Virus record (IMG/VR): IMGVR_UViG_3300030116_008084
Location: 1 to 35,203 of that record
Origin: a virus
DNA: 35,203 nt
Strand: one strand, 5' to 3'
The position numbers were made by a program, and so were the translations under genes. Of this stretch, positions 1 through 5,016 are shown one piece after another; within the stretch, counting starts at the first letter, position 1; the number at the start of each line of letters is the position of its first letter. The notes under the pieces were generated by a model. That model was given only the letters and a program-made list of their open reading frames with translations. It was not told the DNA's origin and did not search any database.

Positions 1-89
1 ATAGAATACTGACACTCCACACAATTATCTACATCCATAAAATGATTGCAGCTATAATTGTCTGGTATTGTATTTTTTATTTTACTCAT
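1..89 (-). CDS. Cys-containing small protein, cut off by the window start
   Basis: This is the 5' part of the same gene that is complete at 34524-34697. It starts MSKIKNTIPDNYSCNH and continues with a CVEC pair before the sequence ends, so only about 29 of 57 codons are present. An SD-like run of purines with five G lies just upstream. The function is unknown; the Cys/His spacing suggests a small metal-binding fold. Its truncation exactly at base 1, with the full copy at the other end, is part of the case for the contig closing on itself. Confidence 0.7.
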   Translation of the reverse strand, partial: MSKIKNTIPDNYSCNHFMDVDNCVECQYS

Positions 90-101
90 CTTCCCCCTCT
101 A

Positions 102-374
102 TTAAAATTTAATTTCAATTGGATTAAATGTTAAATCATTAATATCCATATCATCTTTATCCATACCATCCTCTAACTCTGATATAGTTATTAATACATT
201 TTTATTTAATATTTTACATATACGATTTTCAAGTTCATTAGCCATTTCTTCAAAGTCATAATGCTTTTCGCCTGTTTCTTCATCTTCGTAAAAATACACA
301 GGCATTGGTATTTCTTGTATATTTCTTTTTGAAATATATTCTTCGTAAGCTTCTTTTATTTTATCTTTTTTCAT
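102..374 (-). CDS. Hypothetical early protein (90 aa), longer allele
   Basis: An acidic 90-residue protein that I do not recognise. Its last 40 or so residues (core ENRICKILNKN...DMDINDL) are identical to the 74-residue protein at 34690-34914, but the N-terminal third differs: this copy has a Lys/Glu-rich extension and ends in IEIKF. The ATG has a good SD (GAGAGGAG) a few bases upstream and overlaps the preceding gene by 14 bases, so translation is probably coupled. It belongs to the minus-strand early operon. Together with its partner it looks like one gene seen as two strain alleles. Confidence 0.75.
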   Translation of the reverse strand: MKKDKIKEAYEEYISKRNIQEIPMPVYFYEDEETGEKHYDFEEMANELENRICKILNKNVLITISELEDGMDKDDMDINDLTFNPIEIKF

Positions 375-603
375 TAGAACTCCTCTCTTTTAAAAACTTT
401 ATATACAATTGATTGTTATCTTGTGGATTTTTTAAAACTCTTAATAGTGATTCAGCATCAAACTTTTTAACATTAACAAGCCACACTAAAAAGTCAAAAC
501 TGCTTTCATTAACATTAATATCAAGCTCCTTATAATTATACATCTCTTCCTCAACTATAAGCTGCATTTCACTATATTCTGGATCATTCATGTAATCTAT
601 CAT
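361..603 (-). CDS. Hypothetical early protein (80 aa)
   Basis: A small acidic protein (starts MIDYMNDPEYSEMQLIVEEE) with no family that I recognise. It is nearly identical to the 76-residue product at 34914-35144, apart from the last residues (SSNEKR here, DK there). The start has a strong G-rich SD (GAGGGGG) about nine bases upstream and directly abuts the stop of the 32-residue gene before it. The constant gene pair with a variable junction suggests recombination or rapid divergence at the boundary with the next gene. The function is unknown. Confidence 0.75.
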   Translation of the reverse strand: MIDYMNDPEYSEMQLIVEEEMYNYKELDINVNESSFDFLVWLVNVKKFDAESLLRVLKNPQDNNQLYIKFLKERSSNEKR

Positions 604-702
604 TTACTTATCCCCCTCAAGACAATCATAACACATTCTTTCTTCTGTGTCCATCATATCTTGACTAAACTTGTGATTACAACATATACATGTGAATTTC
701 AT
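604..702 (-). CDS. CxxC microprotein (32 aa), possible zinc knuckle
   Basis: A 32-residue ORF beginning MKFTCICCNHKF and ending with a CYDCLEGDK tail. Two Cys pairs (residues 5/8 and 24/27) separated by about 16 residues give a minimal zinc-knuckle pattern. An AAGG-type SD precedes the ATG, and the stop codon abuts the ATG of the next gene, so it sits in a tight operon. A partial second copy lies at 35145-35203. No function can be assigned; tiny Cys-pair proteins in phage early regions often bind host proteins or nucleic acid (inference). Confidence 0.6.
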   Translation of the reverse strand: MKFTCICCNHKFSQDMMDTEERMCYDCLEGDK

Positions 703-727
703 TTATTTACCTTTCTTCTTTACTTTT

Positions 728-940
728 TTATATTTCCCAGTAATGTTTTTGTTTTGCATTTGGAAACAATTTAATTACTGCTACATTCAAAATCTTTGCT
801 AATTTTTTTATGATCTCCTGGCTTGGTTTTCTTCTACCATTTATTATATGAGATAATAAACCCTCTGTAATACCAAGCCTATCACATATTGCTTTTTGTT
901 TTAGTCCTGAATCTTTTATAACTTCTTTTATATTGTTCAT
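728..940 (-). CDS. XRE-family helix-turn-helix regulator (70 aa)
   Basis: Residues 1-56 form a Cro/CI-type helix-turn-helix domain: a KQKAICDRLGITEGLLSHII segment matches the recognition helices, followed by the typical GRRKPSQEIIKKLAKILNV stretch. At 70 residues it is a single-domain, Cro-sized protein without an oligomerisation or cleavage domain. The ATG follows a GAGGAAA SD. It is the first gene downstream of a roughly 400-500 base noncoding stretch that carries a candidate promoter and hairpins, so it probably controls the early operon, perhaps including itself. No integrase is present, so its presence does not prove a temperate lifestyle. Confidence 0.85.
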   Translation of the reverse strand: MNNIKEVIKDSGLKQKAICDRLGITEGLLSHIINGRRKPSQEIIKKLAKILNVAVIKLFPNAKQKHYWEI

Positions 941-1337
941 AATTTCCTCTTTTAATAATATACAATTTAGTTATAATAATTTATATAAGCAACAAAATAA
1001 TTTACAATAAATAAATTAAAAGAATATTTGGATAGAAGTATAATATTGTTTATAATATAGTCCTGGTTTTTTTTGGTTAAATACTTTTTGGAATCAGGAA
1101 TATAAAAAGCACTACACAAAAAGGGGATAATCCTAGTATATAGTGCGAAGTAGATTAAACAGGTAAAATACTTTCTAGGGCTGATATGGATTTCGGTAAA
1201 ATAGTTACTCATATTATAATTTCCATAGATTATAATTGCAAAAAGGCTCTATAATGAGGATAATAAGCAGATCTAACCTCTGGAATATACTAGGGGATAG
1301 ATTCTGCTATAGGATATAATAAGGATAATATAATTAG
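941..1337. other. Noncoding structured region with hairpins and GGATAAT repeats
   Basis: About 400 bases without a convincing gene. It holds three inverted repeats: TCCTG/CAGGA around 1063-1098, GCACTA (1109-1114) with TAGTGC (1141-1146), and a long hairpin at 1266-1308. The last pairs AGCAGA-TCTA with TAGA-T-TCTGCT (one bulged base), then CCTC with GGGG (one wobble). The words GGATAAT or GGATAATA recur at 1125, 1258 and 1323, with looser relatives at 1295 and 1312. This could be a replication origin with iteron-like repeats, an operator region or a structured RNA; the sequence alone does not decide. Confidence 0.5.
980..1007 (-). promoter_or_regulatory. Candidate early promoter upstream of the XRE regulator
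   Basis: Read on the minus strand there is a TTGTAA box (1007-1002), a 16-base spacer and a TATAAA box (985-980), about 40 bases before the XRE start codon. The DNA is very AT-rich, so chance matches are easy. The TTGTAAAT word also occurs twice in front of the Gp88-like gene, which supports a shared regulatory element more than it does this exact promoter. Confidence 0.35.
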
Positions 1338-1464
1338 TTAATCATTAATAACTACTAAATTATACTTATCTATTTCTTTAAATCTTTCTTCATCTGTTTA
1401 AACCATTCAACATCTATAATTTCATTTTATACCTTTCTTTTTTTGTTTTAAATAATCTATTCAT
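1338..1464 (-). pseudogene. Broken microgene, paralogue-like start of the next gene
   Basis: The reading begins MNRLFKTKKERYK, closely resembling the start of the intact neighbour (MNRIFKTEKE), then hits a stop. Two single-base insertions, one in the A run near 1425 and one near 1395, would restore a continuous ORF of about 43 codons with segments EIIDVEWFKQ and DEERFKEIDKYNLVVIND. Its ATG overlaps the end of the upstream gene (ATGAATAG). Either the gene has decayed by two deletions or the sequence carries two indel errors here. The function is unknown. Confidence 0.5.
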
Positions 1465-1636
1465 TATAAACACCCCCATCAGCTTCCCATCTATGAAGAA
1501 TCTTACCATTATCTAACTTTTTCCATTCACCTAACTGATAAGAATTGTCAACCAACCATTCATCAGTAGCATCTTCATTAGCATTAATTCTTAAAAAAGA
1601 TATAAGTTCTTTCTCTGTTTTAAATATTCTATTCAT
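1457..1636 (-). CDS. Hypothetical microprotein (59 aa)
   Basis: A 59-residue ORF beginning MNRIFKTEKELISFLR and rich in Trp and acidic residues towards the end (WLVDNSYQLGEWKKL). A GGAGAT SD lies upstream, and the ATG overlaps the previous stop in a TAATG junction, so coupled translation is expected. I do not recognise a family. The following broken gene shares its N-terminal signature, suggesting a small duplicated family. Confidence 0.65.
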   Translation of the reverse strand: MNRIFKTEKELISFLRINANEDATDEWLVDNSYQLGEWKKLDNGKILHRWEADGGVYNE

Positions 1637-1776
1637 TAGTTATTATCTCCTTTTTCTTTCTCTAATTTCTCAACCAACATCACTTTCATGTTATAAGTAA
1701 GATTTTCTGGTATTTGCCCAAAATACATGCAAATATAATCGATTTCACTTTTTGTATAATAATCTTCTATTTTCAT
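1636..1776 (-). CDS. Hypothetical microprotein (46 aa)
   Basis: Begins MKIEDYYTKSEIDYI and ends in a charged helix (VEKLEKEKGDNN). The ATG is preceded by AAGGGGGTTTT, the G-rich SD shared by the neighbouring early genes. Its stop overlaps the next ATG by one base (TAATG). No function can be assigned; the good ribosome site and coupling make it likely to be real. Confidence 0.6.
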   Translation of the reverse strand: MKIEDYYTKSEIDYICMYFGQIPENLTYNMKVMLVEKLEKEKGDNN

Positions 1777-1821
1777 AAAACCCCCTTTTTAATAATAAAT
1801 TGTTACTAGATCAACTAAAAA

Positions 1822-1929
1822 TTATAATAATATTATAAATACATGTATAAATACAGCAAAAAATATAATTGCGAATATAAACAGCAATATAAAACCAAAA
1901 AATTGGATTTTTAGCTTAAAATCATGCAT
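1822..1929 (-). CDS. Single-span membrane microprotein (35 aa)
   Basis: A 35-residue ORF beginning MHDFKLKIQF, followed by about 24 strongly hydrophobic residues rich in Phe and Ile that would span the inner membrane once. The ATG follows a TTAAGGGGG leader that pairs almost fully with the 16S anti-SD sequence. Tiny early membrane proteins of phages may alter host membranes or block superinfection, but that is only inference here. Confidence 0.55.
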   Translation of the reverse strand: MHDFKLKIQFFGFILLFIFAIIFFAVFIHVFIILL

Positions 1930-1942
1930 AAAAAAAACCCCC

Positions 1943-2158
1943 TTAATTAAATATTATGTTCAATAAATCTTTATGTATTAAATAATTTTCTGGTTCGCAA
2001 GTAATTAATTGTTTTGTGTCATGGTAACCAGTACGAACAAAAATAATACTATTTAATGTTTTTTTATTATAACCATTAATACAAGTTATTAAATTAACTT
2101 CTTCTGCTGTTGCTATGTTATTATCTATTATGAAATCAAAAATTAAATCTAATTCCAT
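1943..2158 (-). CDS. Hypothetical early protein (71 aa)
   Basis: An acidic 71-residue protein (MELDLIFDFIIDNNIATAEE...) with no family that I recognise. An AAAGGGGGTTTAA leader precedes the ATG. It sits in a run of small minus-strand genes with the same leader, between the Gp88-like gene and the XRE regulator. No membrane span or metal-binding motif is apparent. Confidence 0.65.
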   Translation of the reverse strand: MELDLIFDFIIDNNIATAEEVNLITCINGYNKKTLNSIIFVRTGYHDTKQLITCEPENYLIHKDLLNIIFN

Positions 2159-2169
2159 TTAAACCCCCT

Positions 2170-2331
2170 TTATTTTAAGTTATGTATTTTTACTAAGTTA
2201 TTATTTTTATTATTTAAATAAATTAAATATGTATCTATTTTTAATACAAAGTATTTGCAGCCACAAAAACCTCCTTTAAATACTTTAAGATTAAGACCAT
2301 ATTTTTTATTTAACTTTTTTACAACCTCCAT
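2170..2331 (-). CDS. Hypothetical microprotein (53 aa)
   Basis: A 53-residue Lys/Asn-rich ORF beginning MEVVKKLNKKYGLNLKVF, with a central GGFCGCKYF motif. An AAAGGGGGG leader lies upstream of the ATG, directly after the Gp88-like gene. Composition follows the AT-rich background, so coding status rests mainly on the ribosome site and the tight gene order. The function is unknown. Confidence 0.55.
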   Translation of the reverse strand: MEVVKKLNKKYGLNLKVFKGGFCGCKYFVLKIDTYLIYLNNKNNNLVKIHNLK

Positions 2332-2350
2332 ATTTAAAACCCCCCTTTAT

Positions 2351-3322
2351 TTAATGTATTGGTATTACTATATCAACATTTTTGAATTTATCCGAACCAC
2401 AAGCATGCCCTGCTAAAGTACAAGTATTGCAAACCCCAGGACATATAAAAATATTTTTACCTTTAAATTTTTGATGTATTTTTCTTTTATCATCATTATT
2501 TAATTTTGTTGTACTTATTTTTTTACCCTCAAAATTAAAAGATATGAATTTACCCCTGTAACATGGGTTATTTAAAATTACTTTATCTTGTTTTAAATAG
2601 TCATATCTAGAACCAGATGACAAATTAAATTTATAATTATCAGGAAAATCAAAGTCCATTAAAGTTAATTCTTTAATTAAGTGTAAACTTTTAGTATAAC
2701 CATATGCTTTAATAAATGGATATTTTTTTAACAAATTAAACCATAAAACCATATTATTTAAGCTGCTAAAATCACCATCATTATAGAGTCTAAAATCTAT
2801 ATTTAAACCCTGTTTTAAATGTTTTTTGTAATACTGGTTCAAATGTTTATCAAGTTCAACTTCTATTAAATTAAAATAATTATCTTCTAGTATTTGATTT
2901 TGTAACCAACTTAAAGTAGCTTTTGGAAATCGCATACTATTTAAACTATAACAATAATTTTCTGTAACACAGGAACCAAACCCAGGACAATTAATTACTG
3001 GTATTGTTGAATAGTTCATAAATTTATGTTTATTATTTCCAGATTTAAACACAGGGAATTTAAGTTCATAATCTTCTGTAATTCTGTTATTAATATGATC
3101 AATAAAAAATATTTTAAATTGATTTAACATTGTATACCAGGATTGATTGCTGTCCCTTTTACAACCTTTTGAACCTTTAAAACCATGACCAGAACAATTA
3201 CTGCAGCAGTTAGGTTTTTTACTTTTAAAATCAATCATTTTATTTAATGTATTTAAAGCCTGTTTGTTTTTATTGTCTTTAATTAGCTTACTTAAAATTA
3301 AAGCCTGTTTTTTTATTTCCAT
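2351..3322 (-). CDS. Gp88-like Cys-rich protein (323 aa)
   Basis: This matches, from memory, the phage 'gene product 88' family of unknown function. The shared marks are CPGFGSC...YCYSLN (residues 112-127), RLYNDGDF (178-185), YGYTKS (207-212) and a C-terminal CPGVCNTCTLAGHACG cluster (294-309). An extra CC..C group lies at 39-43. The three Cys clusters suggest metal or iron-sulfur binding (inference). It is the first gene of the minus-strand early block, transcribed away from the small terminase, and has a CAGGGGG SD. An early role in host takeover or nucleic-acid processing is possible, but nothing in the sequence shows the reaction. Confidence 0.7.
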   Translation of the reverse strand: MEIKKQALILSKLIKDNKNKQALNTLNKMIDFKSKKPNCCSNCSGHGFKGSKGCKRDSNQSWYTMLNQFKIFFIDHINNRITEDYELKFPVFKSGNNKHKFMNYSTIPVINCPGFGSCVTENYCYSLNSMRFPKATLSWLQNQILEDNYFNLIEVELDKHLNQYYKKHLKQGLNIDFRLYNDGDFSSLNNMVLWFNLLKKYPFIKAYGYTKSLHLIKELTLMDFDFPDNYKFNLSSGSRYDYLKQDKVILNNPCYRGKFISFNFEGKKISTTKLNNDDKRKIHQKFKGKNIFICPGVCNTCTLAGHACGSDKFKNVDIVIPIH

Positions 3323-3343
3323 TGTAACCCCCTGTTAATTATG

Positions 3344-3373
3344 TAATTAATTTACAACAAGTAAATTTATCAA
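3344..3373 (-). promoter_or_regulatory. Candidate early promoter for the Gp88-like gene
   Basis: On the minus strand there is TTGATA (3373-3368), 18 bases, then TAATTA (3349-3344), close to the start at 3322. A small inverted repeat TTTAC-aacaa-GTAAA (3351-3365) lies between the boxes, and the word ATTTACAAC occurs at 3350 and again at 3384. This looks like a promoter with an overlapping operator, but AT-richness limits confidence. Confidence 0.35.
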
Positions 3374-3701
3374 ACAATAACTTATTTACAACTTGTATAT
3401 TTAATCTTTTAAAAATTTTTTTCTTTTATCTGGTTTTATTTTGGTTCAATATCAAATTAAATTCAATGTATATTATTTACTATTAATTGTATATCTAGTT
3501 AATATGTATCTTATTTTATGTATATGAAGTTTAAAACAGGGCTTTTTTCGGCACTTTTTTAACATATGCAAGGTTTTTTATTCCAGGTTTTTTATATGGC
3601 TTAATATAGGGCATATAGGGGATAAAAAAATCAAGACCTCTTCAGATAGCATTCCACATAAAATGGTAAAATTAAGTTTCAAAAGGAAAATCCAAAGAAG
3701 T
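3374..3701. other. Noncoding divergent region between early and terminase genes
   Basis: No convincing gene on either strand. It contains four T6 tracts (3543-3548, 3555-3560, 3574-3579, 3588-3593), the last two within an exact direct repeat AGGTTTTTTAT (3571-3581 and 3585-3595). Such tracts can bend DNA. The position beside the small terminase gene fits a packaging (pac/cos) or regulatory site, which is inference only. Confidence 0.4.
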
Positions 3702-3730
3702 TTGAAATATAAGTTTAAAATAGTTATATT
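3702..3730 (+). promoter_or_regulatory. Promoter for the small terminase, predicted leaderless transcript
   Basis: TTGAAA (3702-3707), a 17-base spacer and TATATT (3725-3730) each match five of six bases of the sigma70 consensus. The expected start of transcription, six or seven bases after the -10 box, falls on or next to the A of the ATG at 3736. No SD is present before that ATG, in agreement with a leaderless mRNA. Confidence 0.6.
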
Positions 3731-3735
3731 TAGAT

Positions 3736-4386
3736 ATGAGCAATTTAACTCAATTAAAGAAAAACCCAGCCAAAACTTTAGCAATCGAGCTTTTAGCTTT
3801 TAATCCTGAGTTGTCGCTCCAACAAATAGCAGATAAGGTTGGTGTTTCAAAGTCAGCTATAGTTAAGTGGAAAGCAACACCAGAGTTTATAGATGCTGTG
3901 TATGATCGGTACATGATGCACTTTGGATTGGAAGTCCCACAAGTGTTAGATTCTATGGTTAGAGAGGCTAAGGCTGGTAATGTACAAGCTGGTAGATTAG
4001 TATTAGAACATAGTGGAAAGTTGGTTAAAAATATAAATGTAACTATTGACTCACCTTTTGAAAAGTTCCTTAAAAATGTTCCTGATGCAGAAATAGTTGA
4101 TGATGCAGAAATAATAGATGCTGCAGATGTTGTAGAGGTTTTTGAGGAGTTGCCAGAAAGAAAAATTGAGAATCAAAACGAAAGAACAAAGAAAGAAAAA
4201 GTTGCGACCAAGGATTTAATTAAAAAAGCAGAAAGAAATGCTAAACAAAAGAATTGGTATAAATGGAGGGTAAGGGCTAAGGCAGTAGGCATAGAGCCTT
4301 TAAAAGGTCGCAGACCAACACCAGCTCAAAGAAAAAATTGGGAAAAAAGTATAATTGAAGCAGAAAGATTAAGAGAGTCCGAATAA
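3736..4386 (+). CDS. terS: Terminase small subunit (putative)
   Basis: A 216-residue protein with an N-terminal DNA-binding helix-turn-helix (about residues 24-52, LSLQQIADKVGVSKSAIVKW), a helical middle part (DSMVREAKAGNVQAGRLVLE), an acidic linker and a very basic C-terminal third. This layout fits small terminase subunits, which recognise phage DNA and load the packaging motor. There is no SD; a good promoter places the transcript start at the ATG. Unusually, it lies alone on the plus strand, while the large subunit is on the opposite strand 2 kb away. Its 3' end overlaps the convergent gene by 18 bases. The assignment rests on the helix-turn-helix and the position. Confidence 0.7.
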   Translation: MSNLTQLKKNPAKTLAIELLAFNPELSLQQIADKVGVSKSAIVKWKATPEFIDAVYDRYMMHFGLEVPQVLDSMVREAKAGNVQAGRLVLEHSGKLVKNINVTIDSPFEKFLKNVPDAEIVDDAEIIDAADVVEVFEELPERKIENQNERTKKEKVATKDLIKKAERNAKQKNWYKWRVRAKAVGIEPLKGRRPTPAQRKNWEKSIIEAERLRESE

Positions 4387-4554
4387 AGTAATATATTCAA
4401 TATCTAAATCTTTACATATCTCATCATATACTTCTTCAGGAACTTGAAAAGCACTTTCACTAGGCATAGGCTCTACATTAATAGTATTTTTTTCAATAAA
4501 AGAGGTAACTTTTTTTAACATCTCATACATATCTTTTAATTCTTCATCTGACAT
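4369..4554 (-). CDS. Small acidic protein at the end of the packaging operon (61 aa)
   Basis: An acidic 61-residue protein (MSDEELKDMYEMLKKVTSF...) predicted to be mostly helical. An AAGGAG SD precedes the ATG. It is the last gene of the minus-strand terminase-portal block, and its final 18 bases overlap the end of the small terminase gene in antisense. I do not recognise a family. The location suggests a head-completion accessory role, but there is no direct evidence. Confidence 0.65.
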   Translation of the reverse strand: MSDEELKDMYEMLKKVTSFIEKNTINVEPMPSESAFQVPEEVYDEICKDLDIEYITLFGLS

Positions 4555-4563
4555 AATAACTCC

Positions 4564-5016
4564 TTATATTGATTTAAATAATACTTTCTTTCCACCACTT
4601 GCTTTAATTTCTTTCTTTATTAATTCTAATGCTTTCTTAGATGATTCTTCTGACAATGTTGGTTTACTTTGCCATTTCCTAGCAGGAACTTTTCTCTTCT
4701 CACCAACAAAAAATACTTCATAACCATTTTGATGCTCCAAACCATATGCTTCATAATTTACATTATTCTTATTTGCTTTTATAGAATTATAAAGTTTACC
4801 TGTTGCTTTTAATGGCAAGTCACCAGATATATTATTTTCTTTTCTAATCCTTAGTGTAGATTTTTTTAACTCTGGCTCTAATCTATTGTCAATATTAGCC
4901 TTCCATTGTTTTGCTGTATCTTTTGCAGATAACTCTGAAACTGTTGGATTTATTTTTTTATCAAAGTTTTTTAATAACTTCTCTATATCAAAACTACTGG
5001 TTATTGTTATCTTCAA
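4564..5016 (-). CDS. Neck / head-closure protein, HK97 gp10-like (putative), TTG start
   Basis: A basic 150-residue protein with a pattern typical of gp10/gpG-type neck proteins: an N-terminal region, a central LPLKATGKLYNSI segment, then a hydrophobic YEVFFVGEKRKVPARKW segment that resembles the 'phage virion morphogenesis' signature. It contains no internal Met, and the only plausible start is TTG at 5016, with GAGG nine bases upstream inside the portal gene, which it overlaps by 23 bases. It probably joins head to tail below the portal. The family call is from pattern memory and should be treated as moderate. Confidence 0.6.
   Translation of the reverse strand: MKITITSSFDIEKLLKNFDKKINPTVSELSAKDTAKQWKANIDNRLEPELKKSTLRIRKENNISGDLPLKATGKLYNSIKANKNNVNYEAYGLEHQNGYEVFFVGEKRKVPARKWQSKPTLSEESSKKALELIKKEIKASGGKKVLFKSI

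Larger units (their letters stand above)
1..662. repeat. Diverged terminal repeat, left copy
   Basis: Matches 34609-35203 in the same orientation over its full length, from the first base to about base 662. The same four genes occur in both. Differences are substitutions plus indels concentrated at the gene junctions near 100-115 and 300-385. The left copy is 67 bases longer. Confidence 0.9.

Noticed and set aside
1-662. Exact terminal redundancy or direct terminal repeats of a linear virion genome
   Set aside because: The two copies differ by substitutions and indels, which packaging repeats would not, so assembly of a circular map from mixed strains is preferred.
967-1212. An 81-codon minus-strand ORF rich in Tyr, Ile and Asn
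   Set aside because: No SD, composition typical of random AT-rich DNA, and it runs across the inverted repeats of the noncoding stretch. I treat the region as noncoding.
1240-1330. tRNA-like folding around the 1266-1308 hairpin
   Set aside because: No cloverleaf, no T-loop consensus (GGTTCRA) and no CCA-compatible acceptor stem. I found no tRNA elsewhere either.
3578-3784. Hydrophobic minus-strand ORF over the terminase promoter
   Set aside because: It overlaps the start of the small terminase gene in antisense, has no SD, and looks like the complement of Lys-rich coding plus AT-rich spacer.
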